Below, one piece after another: positions 7,398 to 16,029 of a stretch of 64,000 nucleotides of DNA. The DNA is from Chitinophagaceae bacterium. GTDB taxonomy: Bacteria > Bacteroidota > Bacteroidia > Chitinophagales > Chitinophagaceae. The stretch is taken from positions 377,867 through 441,866 of the forward strand of contig JALNZE010000001.1 of assembly GCA_023229465.1 (NCBI GenBank), written 5' to 3'. Position numbers and translations under genes: made by a program. The stretch's first letter is position 1, and every line of letters begins with the position of its first letter. The notes beneath the pieces are model-generated. The model worked only from the letters and a program-made list of their open reading frames with translations, was not told the origin of the DNA and did not search any database.

Positions 7398-8210
7398 TCA
7401 GTCTTTATATATCAGGAGGTGTACTTCGGCATCACTGATCTCCTTGATGCGGTAGCTGAATTGCTGTTCCTCCAGTTCAGGCAGGAGGAAAACAGGAATA
7501 CGTTTATGATAAACAAACAGCGCTTTACCCGCGGGCAAGGTTTTTAATGCTTCCAGTATCCTGTGCATGGGTAAGGGCATTTCCAATGCTCTTACATCAA
7601 CGGTTTCAATATTCCCCTTAAACCGGCCCAGCATTTCATCCCAGCCTTCTGAGTAAGCGGTTCCATTAGCTTCAGGGGCCAAAGGCCTGTCTGTCTTCTT
7701 ATAAAAATAAGTATGCACCAGTTCATTGCTGATAACTTCGGCATGCGATTCAAAGCCCTGTTTACCAAGCAGGTGCATTAATGGGGTTGGTTCAAAACTA
7801 TTTACAATTTTAAGTATGTGGCCCGTTTCCAACGCTTTCACTTTTTGCAGGATAACGTTCAGCGGATCTTTGCCCGTTTCAATTACCGGGCGTACATCCA
7901 ATTCTACAATTTTACCGGGCTGACTGTTTTTCAGGAATTCCGGAACAGGTTTCTTTTCTTCATCCATATCTGTTGCAACCGCTGCTTTATCAATTTCGAA
8001 ACCCAATGGCTGTAGCCTATTGAAGAAATCATCCACACTGCATCCACCCAGTTTTGAAGCCATAGCAATACTGGTTCTGCCGGCAATCACTTTTCGTAAT
8101 ATTGGATTACGCAATTTTGAGAATTTTGGCGAAATGCTTACAATAGCATCCAGCGCATCGGGATTGTGCTTTAGCAAGCTGGCAATTTTTGTATTGGCGT
8201 TGATAGTCAT
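7398..8210 (-). CDS. DUF1858 / DUF2249 domain protein
   Basis: 270 residues. The first roughly 75 resemble DUF1858 (IASLLKHNPDALDAIV ... 'MASKLGGCSVDDFFNRL'). DUF2249-like units follow, with 'VELDVRPVIETGKDPLN', 'HILKIVNSFEPTPLMHLLG', and a second unit 'ETVDVRALEMPLPMHRILEA' ending with a 'HLLIYKD' strand. DUF2249 has the TusA-like (SirA) fold and often travels with hemerythrin and RIC proteins. The single cysteine in the DUF1858 part may matter in thiol or redox chemistry. Function unproven; context points to NO or Fe-S stress. Confidence 0.7.
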   Translation of the reverse strand: MTINANTKIASLLKHNPDALDAIVSISPKFSKLRNPILRKVIAGRTSIAMASKLGGCSVDDFFNRLQPLGFEIDKAAVATDMDEEKKPVPEFLKNSQPGKIVELDVRPVIETGKDPLNVILQKVKALETGHILKIVNSFEPTPLMHLLGKQGFESHAEVISNELVHTYFYKKTDRPLAPEANGTAYSEGWDEMLGRFKGNIETVDVRALEMPLPMHRILEALKTLPAGKALFVYHKRIPVFLLPELEEQQFSYRIKEISDAEVHLLIYKD

Positions 8211-8212
8211 GA

Positions 8213-8668
8213 TTATTCAAAGTATTGCGCAAAGAGACTAATTTGTTTTTCAATATCGCCCAGGACGGCCGCTGCATTTTCAGATGCAGTCGCTTTTTTC
8301 AGTTCTTTTGTTTTCTGCATTAATGGTTCCAGCCATTGATGCAGGGCATCATGGTCAGCGCCATTCATTTTACATTCATTAACCATTTTACTCAAGCCAC
8401 TCTCCAACCGCGATGCTGTTTGAAGATAGTTTTCCAGGCTTTCTTTCTTAGCATTGGAAACAATACCCTGCAAACCGGCTGCATTTGCCAATGTTGTTGA
8501 ATCGGCTTTCCATTTGGCGCCGTTATTTAATACAAGCCCGTTTGCCTTCTCTGTATGTTCATGATTTTCCGTGGCAGGTTCAGCGGTTGTACTATTTTCC
8601 TTTTCGTTTTGCGAATTACAAGCCAGCAAGAGACCTGTTGCTAATAACATTGTTAGTGCTCTTTTCAT
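8213..8668 (-). CDS. Lipoprotein of unknown function in the NO operon
   Basis: 151 residues with a lipoprotein signal: a short basic start, a hydrophobic stretch, then a lipobox 'LLLAC' with C17 as the lipidated residue. An acidic, Ser/Thr-rich linker with 'ENHEHTE' leads to an alpha-helical domain (residues 55-150). That domain has one cysteine and a His in 'NECKMNGADHDALHQWL', plus repeated heptad-like helices. I do not recognise a named family. It lies 2 bp after the DUF1858/DUF2249 gene and 11 bp from the hemerythrin gene, so it is clearly an operon member. The helical four-bundle look and the His/Cys residues would allow metal or heme binding, which is only an idea. Confidence 0.75.
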   Translation of the reverse strand: MKRALTMLLATGLLLACNSQNEKENSTTAEPATENHEHTEKANGLVLNNGAKWKADSTTLANAAGLQGIVSNAKKESLENYLQTASRLESGLSKMVNECKMNGADHDALHQWLEPLMQKTKELKKATASENAAAVLGDIEKQISLFAQYFE

Positions 8669-8679
8669 ATACCTTTATC

Positions 8680-9171
8680 TCACTGTTTTTTACTATCCCA
8701 AAAAACGTCTTCCCATTTTTCATCAATTGCTTTACTATTATTCGAAAAACGACTTGCTATCGCTTCCAGATCATCAGCTTTAATATCATTTTGCAGGTGA
8801 TTGAATAATTCCCGTTCCTCAAAACGGATATGTTTCTCCAACTCATCCGCCAGTTGACTGAGCAGCGTGGTATCATCTTTCGTTTCTTCAATAGCGGCTA
8901 CCAGCCTGTAGATTGTTTGATGATCCGCTTCCCCCTGTTCTCTCAAAACATCATCAACCGGTAATTTGCAAAAAAGTAATTGTTCTTCTTCTCTAAAATG
9001 TTTTTCAAGATCCTCCTTAAAAAAGAACAATACATAATTGCTGATCCGTTCAGGATTGACGGCTTTATCCAGGCCTTGTCTTATTTTCCAAACCAGCAAT
9101 AACCCAAAATGATGGTCTTTTGAAAATGAGACAATAGCCTGGTGCCGTTTCAGGGGAGTATGGTCCTTCAT
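8680..9171 (-). CDS. Hemerythrin-domain protein
   Basis: 163 residues with the hemerythrin HHE pattern: 'HHFGLLLVWKIRQG' near the N-terminus, 'HFREEEQLLFCKL' in the middle, and 'EADHQTIYRLV' then 'HIRFEERELFNHLQ' at the end. These supply His and Glu/Asp ligands for a di-iron site. Such stand-alone cytoplasmic hemerythrins bind O2 or NO. It abuts the RIC gene with no spacing, in keeping with joint production. Confidence 0.85.
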   Translation of the reverse strand: MKDHTPLKRHQAIVSFSKDHHFGLLLVWKIRQGLDKAVNPERISNYVLFFFKEDLEKHFREEEQLLFCKLPVDDVLREQGEADHQTIYRLVAAIEETKDDTTLLSQLADELEKHIRFEERELFNHLQNDIKADDLEAIASRFSNNSKAIDEKWEDVFWDSKKQ

Positions 9172-10134
9172 TTATTTATTTAACTGTTTTTCTATTTCCA
9201 GCGCCTTTGGAAACAGGATATTGTTTTCAAGATGGATGTGCAAATGCAGGTCCTCTTCAAATTCATCCAGCATCCGGTACAGTAAACTATAACTGGCACA
9301 GGCATCTTCCGGTAATAAATAATTATTGGAAAGTTCCCTTATTTCAGCAAGATTTTTTCCCACTAATTCATGTTCCATCTCCATCATATTGATGGGATTT
9401 TGTACCGTACCAAAAAGTGCGGCATGTAATGGTTGTGTATTATTCTTTACAGCAACCAGTTCTTTAATATAAGGAAACAACACTTTTTCTTCTTTAACCA
9501 GGTGTACCGTTAATTCAGCAGTCACTTCCTCCACCAATTGATGGATGCGTACCAATTCAGGATGATGATTGCCGTGTACCTTCATTACCTTTTTTGCATA
9601 AGCAGTTAGATCAGGTAAATTTTTTGTAACATAACTGTGATGGGTATTAACAATATAATCTGCGAGAAAATTCAAACTCCAGTCGCTATAAGGCAGCGAA
9701 CGGGATGAGGGTAATTGGTTGGTTTGTTGTAATTCCTGTTCTACTTTCGTAACATCTAACCCTTTTTCTGCGCAGGCTTCCTTCACTGTTTTCTTACCTC
9801 CACAACAAAAATCCAATCCGTACTTTTTAAATACCTGCGCTTTGCGCAGATCTTTGGCGGCAATCTGACCTAGTGTTTCATCATTTTCTCCGGCAATTCG
9901 TTTGGAAATTTTCACCTTCCACCATTCCGGCCCCTGCTCCAGGTATTCCCATACAAAAATGTTACCCCTTTCTCCCAATAACTGGTAATAAAGCGGTTTA
10001 GGGTCATGGTCGTTATGAATGGTTAAGCTTTCACCCTCTGCCAGCTCATCAAACCGCACAAAAATAGTGGGGTGTTTTTGCCGGGGTTCCAGCAAGGTTA
10101 CGTTGAGGATGTTTTCTGTTGATGTTATTTGCAT
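9172..10134 (-). CDS. ric: Iron-sulfur cluster repair di-iron protein RIC (ScdA/YtfE) with N-terminal DUF2249
   Basis: 320 residues. Residues 1-80 form a DUF2249 domain ('TIFVRFDELAEGESLTI', 'WEYLEQGPEWWKVKI'). Residues 87-135 are the ScdA_N domain with the paired cysteines C110-C111 (GLDFCCGGKKTVKEAC). The rest is a hemerythrin-like four-helix bundle with 'THHSYVTKNLP', 'HGNHHPEL', 'HLVKEEKVLFPYI', 'MEMEHELVGKNL' and 'HLHIHLENNILFPKA'. RIC proteins restore Fe-S clusters damaged by NO or peroxide. Bacterial RIC is usually about 220 aa; the extra N-terminal DUF2249 makes this a three-domain version. It is the first gene of the operon. Confidence 0.9.
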   Translation of the reverse strand: MQITSTENILNVTLLEPRQKHPTIFVRFDELAEGESLTIHNDHDPKPLYYQLLGERGNIFVWEYLEQGPEWWKVKISKRIAGENDETLGQIAAKDLRKAQVFKKYGLDFCCGGKKTVKEACAEKGLDVTKVEQELQQTNQLPSSRSLPYSDWSLNFLADYIVNTHHSYVTKNLPDLTAYAKKVMKVHGNHHPELVRIHQLVEEVTAELTVHLVKEEKVLFPYIKELVAVKNNTQPLHAALFGTVQNPINMMEMEHELVGKNLAEIRELSNNYLLPEDACASYSLLYRMLDEFEEDLHLHIHLENNILFPKALEIEKQLNK

Positions 10135-10226
10135 ATATCAATTTTTTAGATAATGTAAGTTCAGGTAATAAGTGCGATTTTTCCTTGTAGCACCTGATTA
10201 GGTGTTTGATAATTAAATTGATTATG

Positions 10227-10234
10227 CAAATATA
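10227..10234 (-). promoter_or_regulatory. -7 element of the ric operon
   Basis: On the minus strand the sequence reads TATATTTG, a full match to the Bacteroidota -7 consensus TAnnTTTG, 93 bp before the ric start. The long palindrome described separately lies immediately upstream, where the -33 region should be. Confidence 0.45.
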
Positions 10235-10236
10235 TA

Positions 10237-10284
10237 AATAAATTGTAAATAAAAGTAAACAAATACTTTTATTTACAATTTATT
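10237..10284. promoter_or_regulatory. 21-bp perfect inverted repeat between norB and ric (operator and/or terminator)
   Basis: Two 21-bp arms (10237-10257 and 10264-10284) pair perfectly around the loop AACAAA. The repeat is pure A/T-rich, begins 10 bp after the norB stop and ends next to the ric -7 element. It could end norB transcription as an RNA hairpin and also act as the operator of the ric operon. Its core AAAG-N10-CTTT is shared with the palindrome upstream of norB. Confidence 0.6.
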
Positions 10285-10294
10285 GTGATATCCT

Positions 10295-12580
10295 TTATCC
10301 CTTTTTCAACCGCTTTCTTCCGCTGGTTATAAACCAAACCAGCGGTATTACCCCACCTACCGTAAACAGGGAGCCGCCAATAATACGCAGCCAGGTAAGT
10401 GTTTGAAAACCCGTACTCTCAATAAACGCGCTGCTACGGGCATACCATAACCCATTTTCGGTTACTGTTTTAAACTGATAAATACCCGCAGGAAATAAAT
10501 CGAGCAATACCATCAGCAATAAACCAATATTGATTGACCAGAATGCGGTTTTGATCAGTCGCGGCTTCCACCAATCCGCTTTAAATAATAACTGGCAACA
10601 AAATAAAACAGTAGCCAGCGCCAGGTTACCATACACCCCCATTAACGCGGCATGGCCATGATTAACGGTTAAATACGTTCCATGCTCATAATAATTAGCA
10701 ATGGGCAGATTGATAATGAAGCCCAGTACGCCGGCGCCAAAGAAATTCCAGAAATTAACGGCTATCAAAAACAGGAACACTTCTGAAAATCCAAATCGTT
10801 TACTCAAATCGCCATCGGGTCTGTTTCCATTTTCAAGAATATGGGGCAGTTTCCTGAATCTTGCCGCTTCCAGTGTAAGTAATACCAGTGGTATTACCTG
10901 TAATGTTGAAAACACAGAGCCAAGCGCCATAGTGAAAACAGGCTTCGCGTTCCAATAAAAATTATGAGAAATGCCAAGCAACCCGGAGCCTAAAAATAAT
11001 AAGGTAGCCAGGTAAATTACACGAATAACCGCCTGCCTGCTTACCAGGCCCATCACCACCATAAAGTATCCTATCAGCACCGTGGTAAAAACCTCAAAAA
11101 ATGCTTCGGCCCACATGTGTACTACCATCCAACGCCAGAAATCGGCAATAACAAAATTAGTTTTAGGTGTGGCAATAAAACCGGAAATCAATAATAAAAT
11201 AATACTGAACGTACTATACACTAACCAGTTTGGCAATGCCCAGGGTTGGTTTAGTTTCATCACCGGTTTAATACCCCGGTAGATGGTAACCGCCCAGGTG
11301 ATAAATACTACGCCGAGTAGTATCTGCCATAGTTTTCCTGGCTCTACATATTCCCAACCCTGGTGACCAAGCCAGTACCAGTTCTTTCCAAGAACACCTT
11401 TTGGCCCAAGTAACATACCGGCAAAGGAGCCAGCCACCAATAATACGGTTAGCCAGAAAATAGCATTGATTAATACAACCTGTTTTTTTGATTGGTTTGG
11501 TGAAACAAGCGACATCATAAAAAATGAAGCGCCTATCCAGCAGGCTGATATCCATAAAATGGATAGTTGCACATGCCAGCTTCTTGTTACTGTAATGGGT
11601 AATACTTCCGAAATATTAAAACCAAAGTAATTGACAAACCCAACAAAATCATGAACGGTTAAAATACCCGCTAAAACCTGTGTGGCAAAAAGTAAAACAG
11701 CCACATAAAAGAATTTGTACGTTGATTTTTGAACAGCATCAGGTTGAAATTGTTGTATGTTACCCCTTGTCATAAAGGGTTCGGCCTTGTTGGTATAAGC
11801 GCCATCGTCCAGCTTATCCAGTTTCCCGTGGTAATACAAAACAATACCCAATCCAAATACCAGGCCCAGTGAGCCTATGATGCTCCAGAGTATAATAGCT
11901 GAGCTGGGTGTGTTTCCGGCGGCAGGGTCATAAGGCCAGTTATGGGTATAACTATATGATTCACCGGGCCTTTCTACACCACATACCCATGCTCCCCAAT
12001 AAAAAAAAGCGGTCAATGATTTTAGTTCATTTACATCAGTAATATAACCGGCCGGTTTAAACGCGCCAGGTGAAGATGGGTTGGTGAATTTTTGATGGTA
12101 ATATTTTATCAGTTCCTGTATCGCAAACTCCTGGGCATCGGAAATGGCTACACTATTTGTTTGGTTACTATACCGATTGTTTTTAATGTCTGCCTTCACC
12201 TGCTCGGCAATGCCTTTCTTAAGTATATCAGTATTTTCATCCGCCTTCAATTGTGACTGATAAAAATCATTCATGTATTGGGATACATAGTGTAGCGCTT
12301 CCGCGGTATAGTCGGGCCCCCGGTTGGCCCCATCACCAAACATACTGCCATATTCCATCAATGCATATTTCTGAAAAACGGCCTGTCCGTCTAACACATC
12401 CCCCTTCGAAAAAATAGTTCCATTCTTAGCGGAAACATAGGAAGGAATGGGTGGCGCTTCAGTGTAAGTATGTATCCCAATCATAGTTACCCCGGCTATG
12501 CTAATGATAAAAATAACCAGCAATGGCAGCCACCAGTTTTTAGGATTAAGCAGGTAGCTGATGAAATTAGTTTTTTCCAT
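10295..12580 (-). CDS. norB: Quinol-dependent nitric oxide reductase (qNOR)
   Basis: Reduces 2 NO to N2O at a heme b3/FeB site in the inner membrane, taking electrons from quinol. The protein has the single-chain qNOR layout: a first transmembrane helix (residues 15-40), a periplasmic NorC-like domain of about 180 residues ('FSKGDVLDGQAVFQKYALME', 'YGSMFGDGANRGPDY'), then 12 helices of the catalytic unit. Metal-ligand histidines are visible in 'VTRSWHVQLSILW', 'VVHMWAEAFFEVFT' (with the Glu-rich W-x-E-x-x-F-E motif) and 'VNHGHAALMGVYGN'. I start at 12580 (MEKTNF..) rather than 13 codons upstream, because homologues begin there and the upstream codons overlap the operator region. 761 aa is the usual size. 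It is a separate unit ahead of the ric operon. Confidence 0.92.
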   Translation of the reverse strand: MEKTNFISYLLNPKNWWLPLLVIFIISIAGVTMIGIHTYTEAPPIPSYVSAKNGTIFSKGDVLDGQAVFQKYALMEYGSMFGDGANRGPDYTAEALHYVSQYMNDFYQSQLKADENTDILKKGIAEQVKADIKNNRYSNQTNSVAISDAQEFAIQELIKYYHQKFTNPSSPGAFKPAGYITDVNELKSLTAFFYWGAWVCGVERPGESYSYTHNWPYDPAAGNTPSSAIILWSIIGSLGLVFGLGIVLYYHGKLDKLDDGAYTNKAEPFMTRGNIQQFQPDAVQKSTYKFFYVAVLLFATQVLAGILTVHDFVGFVNYFGFNISEVLPITVTRSWHVQLSILWISACWIGASFFMMSLVSPNQSKKQVVLINAIFWLTVLLVAGSFAGMLLGPKGVLGKNWYWLGHQGWEYVEPGKLWQILLGVVFITWAVTIYRGIKPVMKLNQPWALPNWLVYSTFSIILLLISGFIATPKTNFVIADFWRWMVVHMWAEAFFEVFTTVLIGYFMVVMGLVSRQAVIRVIYLATLLFLGSGLLGISHNFYWNAKPVFTMALGSVFSTLQVIPLVLLTLEAARFRKLPHILENGNRPDGDLSKRFGFSEVFLFLIAVNFWNFFGAGVLGFIINLPIANYYEHGTYLTVNHGHAALMGVYGNLALATVLFCCQLLFKADWWKPRLIKTAFWSINIGLLLMVLLDLFPAGIYQFKTVTENGLWYARSSAFIESTGFQTLTWLRIIGGSLFTVGGVIPLVWFITSGRKRLKKG

Positions 12581-12604
12581 ACAATAAATATTATCAGTAA
12601 ATAT

Positions 12605-12636
12605 AATAATTAAAGACAAAATTGTCTTTAATTATT
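12605..12636. promoter_or_regulatory. 32-bp palindromic operator upstream of norB
   Basis: A perfect palindrome with 15-bp arms (12605-12619 and 12622-12636) around a central AA; the inner arms read AAAGACAA / TTGTCTTT. It lies 25-56 bp before the norB start, where a repressor would block the promoter (a TATATTTA element lies between it and the gene on the minus strand). Its AAAG-N10-CTTT core matches that of the ric palindrome, so one regulator, probably the Rrf2 protein, is inferred. Confidence 0.6.
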
Positions 12637-12763
12637 TTCCGGTGTTTCCGGGTAGCTGATTTACAGGGGTAGTACTGCGGCGGCAAAGTATTGGGCAATG
12701 TACTTTACCAGGCATTTCCGGTAAATTCAGAAAAGGGAAAGACGAGTTAGTTATCTTTACCCT

Positions 12764-15700
12764 ATGCCAAACACCCAGCACCAAAAAGAACTATTCAACC
12801 AAATCTATCATAACCTGAATGAGCAGCAAAAACTGGCAGTGGATACCATTGAAGGTCCTGTGATGGTGATTGCTGGCCCCGGTACCGGCAAAACACAGAT
12901 ACTGGGCGCACGTATTGGTAAAATTTTAATAGATACCGATACCCAACCTGAAAATATTCTTTGTCTCACGTATACCGACGCGGGCGCCGTTGCCATGCGC
13001 AAACGGTTACTAAGCTTTATTGGTCCGGATGCCTACAAGGTAAATATCTACACCTTTCACGCTTTCTGTAATGATATTATCCAGGAGAATTTATCGCTCT
13101 TTGAAAAAACAGCGCTGGACCCTATTTCAGACCTGGAAAAAATAGACCTGTTTAAACAATTGATAGACGGGTTTCCCAAAAACCACCCGTTAAAACGATA
13201 TCGTGGCGATGTATATTTTGAGATTAAAAACCTGCAACAATTATTCAGTTCCATGAAAAGGGAAGGATGGACGCCGGCTTTCATCAATCAAAAAATAGAT
13301 GAATACCTGGCTGATATTCCCAACCGCGATGAATTTGTTTACAAACGCACTTACAAACAATTCAAAGCCGGCGATCGCAAAGAAAATAAGATTGAAGAAG
13401 CCAATGAGAAAATGGAAAAGCTGCGGGCGGCGGTAAATGAGTTCGACCGTTTTCAAAAACTCATGCGCGGCCGCGGCCGTTACGATTTTGATGATATGAT
13501 CAATTGGGTGATTAAAGCCTTCGAAGAAAATAAATTATTACTGGCCCGCTACCAGGAACAGTTTTTATATATACTGGTTGATGAATACCAGGATACCAGC
13601 GGCACACAAAACAGGTTAGTAGAACTATTGATTAGTTATTGGGAACAGCCCAATGTATTTGTGGTGGGTGATGATGACCAGAGCATCTATCGCTTCCAGG
13701 GCGCCAATGTAGAGAATATGCTGGGCTTTGCCACCCATTACCAAAAAGAGTTGCTCACCATTGTATTAACCAATAATTACCGTTCCACACAACCCATACT
13801 GGATATTTCAAAAACATTGATAGACAGGAATGAGGAACGCCTCATCAATCAAATTAAGGGATTAACCAAAACATTAACATCGGCCAATACCCAAATAAAC
13901 CAATTAACCCATAAACCGCTCCTGAAAGAATACGAAACCCAGCGGCAGGAAATGATACATATTACCCTGGAAGCAGAGAAACTGTTACAACAGGGCGCCT
14001 TACCCGGCACAATTGGAATTATTTATAAGGAAAATAAATACGGAGAAGAACTGTCGCGGTATTTCGCGCAAAGAAATATTCCTGTTTATAGTAAACGTAA
14101 CCTGAATATTTTAGACATACCACTGGCCCAAAAACTCATCCTGCTATTACAATACCTGGCCGCGGAACATGATATTAGTTATGGGGGTGATGAAATGTTA
14201 TTTGAGATATTGCATTTCGACTGGTTTCAAATTCCGCCCATAGAAATTGCTAAGCTGAGCAACGCGGTTGCCGACAGAAAATTTGGAGAAAATAAAACAT
14301 CACTACGAAGATTATTAGCCGAAAAAGCAAATGCACCCGCTACTGATCTTTTTAGTAAAAGCGCACCGGCAGGCATGAAAGCAGCTTCGTTGGCTGTTGA
14401 AAAACTGATAGCAGATGTTTCGAATGTTACCCTGGTAAACTTATTTGAAAACTGTTTACAGTCGGGCGTGTTGAGTTGGGTAATGCAACGCCCGGATAAA
14501 CACCAGCACCTTCGTGTAATTACCGGCTTGTTTGATTTTATTAAAGAAGAGACAAAAAGAAACCCTGGTTTAACACTTGAACAATTAGTCAACATTTTTA
14601 TGTTGATGGAAAAAGAAGCGTTGAGTTTGCCGCTTGTACAGGTAAGTGGCAGTGAGAAAGGAGTAAATCTTTTAACGGTACACGGTTCAAAGGGACTGGA
14701 ATTTGAACATATTTTCCTGGTTGGATGTAATGCGGCCCATTGGGAAAAGAAAAAAAAGCCGGGCGGCGGGTATGGTTTTCCTGATACGATGTTCTCTTCT
14801 CTGCCAAAACATACAGACGAAGAAGAGTTACGCCGTTTATTCTATGTGGCGCTTACCCGGGCCAGGCAGCATTTACACATTTCCTATAGTAATTTTAAAA
14901 ACGACGGGAAACAACTGGAACCCTCCATGTTCATTGCAGAGATACAGGACGCGCATGCATTACCGGTTGAGAAAGTAATACTTGATACGGAAGTAATCAG
15001 CGAATTTTCGATGATACAATTTACCGCGGTACAGTCGCCCGAAATTGAAAAAGCGGAAGCGGATTTTATCACACAATTGCTGGATAAATTTGTGATGAAT
15101 GTAACGGCATTGAATAATTACCTGAAATGCCCGCTTCAGTTTTATTTTCAAAACCTGGTTCGGGTACCCTCCGGCAAATCGGAAGCCACAGAGTTTGGCT
15201 CTGCTGTTCACTATGCTTTGCAGAAATTATTCGAGAAAATGCAGGAGATGGAAAGGTTCCCGCCCAAAAAAGAATTCGTGCTGGATTTTGAATGGTACAT
15301 GAACCGCCACCGCGAAAGTTTTACGAAAGAACAGTTTGCCAGGAGAATGGAATATGGGCAGGAGGTGCTGGGTAATTATTACGATCAATACATTGGTACC
15401 TGGAACAAAATTGTGGCAGTGGAAAGAAATATACGCAATGTGGTAGTGCAGGGTATTCCTTTAAAAGGTAAACTGGATAAGCTGGAATTTGATGGAAAAA
15501 CGGTGAATGTGGTTGACTATAAATCAGGTGATATTGATAAAGCGAAAGACAAATTAAAACCACCTCACGAAAAGGATCCGAATGGGGGAGATTACTGGAG
15601 GCAGGCCGTATTCTATAAAATACTGGTAGATCATTACGAACAAAAAAACTGGACAGTAACCAGTACTGAATTTGATTTTATTGAACCGGATAAGAAAAAA

Positions 15701-15904
15701 CAGTATCGCAGGGAAAAGATCGTGATCACGCCGGAAGACATTACCACGGTTACCCAACAGATAAAAACCGTATGGCAGAAAATACAGGACCGCGACTTTT
15801 ATACCGGTTGTGGCAAACCCGAATGCCATTGGTGCAATTTTGTAAAAACCAATCACCTGGCCGTGGCATTGCATGATTTGACGGATGAAGAGATAGCGGA
15901 TTGA
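12764..15904 (+). CDS. UvrD/Rep-type DNA helicase with C-terminal PD-(D/E)XK nuclease
   Basis: 1046 residues. Superfamily-1 helicase motifs are in order: Walker A 'GPGTGKT' (38-44), motif Ia with 'LTYTDAGAVAMRKRL', motif II 'VDEYQDT' (near 273), motif III 'VVGDDDQSIYRFQGA', motif IV-VI 'TVHGSKGLEFEHIFLVG' and 'RRLFYVALTRARQHLHI'. The C-terminal quarter is an AddB/RecB-like nuclease: 'GIPLKGKLDKLEF' then 'VNVVDYKSG' (near 915), giving the D...D-x-K active site. It also carries cysteines likely to hold a 4Fe-4S cluster (one at about 789 in 'CPLQFYF' and CGKPECHWC near the end). It probably unwinds and resects double-strand ends. No addB partner is adjacent, so it may act alone like other fused helicase-nucleases. 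Confidence 0.88.
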   Translation: MPNTQHQKELFNQIYHNLNEQQKLAVDTIEGPVMVIAGPGTGKTQILGARIGKILIDTDTQPENILCLTYTDAGAVAMRKRLLSFIGPDAYKVNIYTFHAFCNDIIQENLSLFEKTALDPISDLEKIDLFKQLIDGFPKNHPLKRYRGDVYFEIKNLQQLFSSMKREGWTPAFINQKIDEYLADIPNRDEFVYKRTYKQFKAGDRKENKIEEANEKMEKLRAAVNEFDRFQKLMRGRGRYDFDDMINWVIKAFEENKLLLARYQEQFLYILVDEYQDTSGTQNRLVELLISYWEQPNVFVVGDDDQSIYRFQGANVENMLGFATHYQKELLTIVLTNNYRSTQPILDISKTLIDRNEERLINQIKGLTKTLTSANTQINQLTHKPLLKEYETQRQEMIHITLEAEKLLQQGALPGTIGIIYKENKYGEELSRYFAQRNIPVYSKRNLNILDIPLAQKLILLLQYLAAEHDISYGGDEMLFEILHFDWFQIPPIEIAKLSNAVADRKFGENKTSLRRLLAEKANAPATDLFSKSAPAGMKAASLAVEKLIADVSNVTLVNLFENCLQSGVLSWVMQRPDKHQHLRVITGLFDFIKEETKRNPGLTLEQLVNIFMLMEKEALSLPLVQVSGSEKGVNLLTVHGSKGLEFEHIFLVGCNAAHWEKKKKPGGGYGFPDTMFSSLPKHTDEEELRRLFYVALTRARQHLHISYSNFKNDGKQLEPSMFIAEIQDAHALPVEKVILDTEVISEFSMIQFTAVQSPEIEKAEADFITQLLDKFVMNVTALNNYLKCPLQFYFQNLVRVPSGKSEATEFGSAVHYALQKLFEKMQEMERFPPKKEFVLDFEWYMNRHRESFTKEQFARRMEYGQEVLGNYYDQYIGTWNKIVAVERNIRNVVVQGIPLKGKLDKLEFDGKTVNVVDYKSGDIDKAKDKLKPPHEKDPNGGDYWRQAVFYKILVDHYEQKNWTVTSTEFDFIEPDKKKQYRREKIVITPEDITTVTQQIKTVWQKIQDRDFYTGCGKPECHWCNFVKTNHLAVALHDLTDEEIAD

Positions 15905-15979
15905 TAGGTGTGACCCTTACTAAACTTAGTTTTACGTTTCCATTCACAATCCTTTTTAGTAATTAGCGGGCCTGAGTTC

Positions 15980-15987
15980 TATATTTG
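15980..15987 (+). promoter_or_regulatory. -7 promoter element
   Basis: TATATTTG fits TAnnTTTG exactly and lies 43 bp before the chosen start of the Ig-like lipoprotein gene, which supports that start over the upstream ATG at 15985 inside the promoter. Confidence 0.4.
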
Positions 15988-16029
15988 CCCGTAATTTGGC
16001 AGTCTTTAAAAAGTATACAAATCCGGTTC

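Noticed and set aside
14227..14595. Minus-strand open frame of 122 codons in the helicase gene
   Set aside because: Antisense to conserved helicase sequence; no signal or motif of its own.
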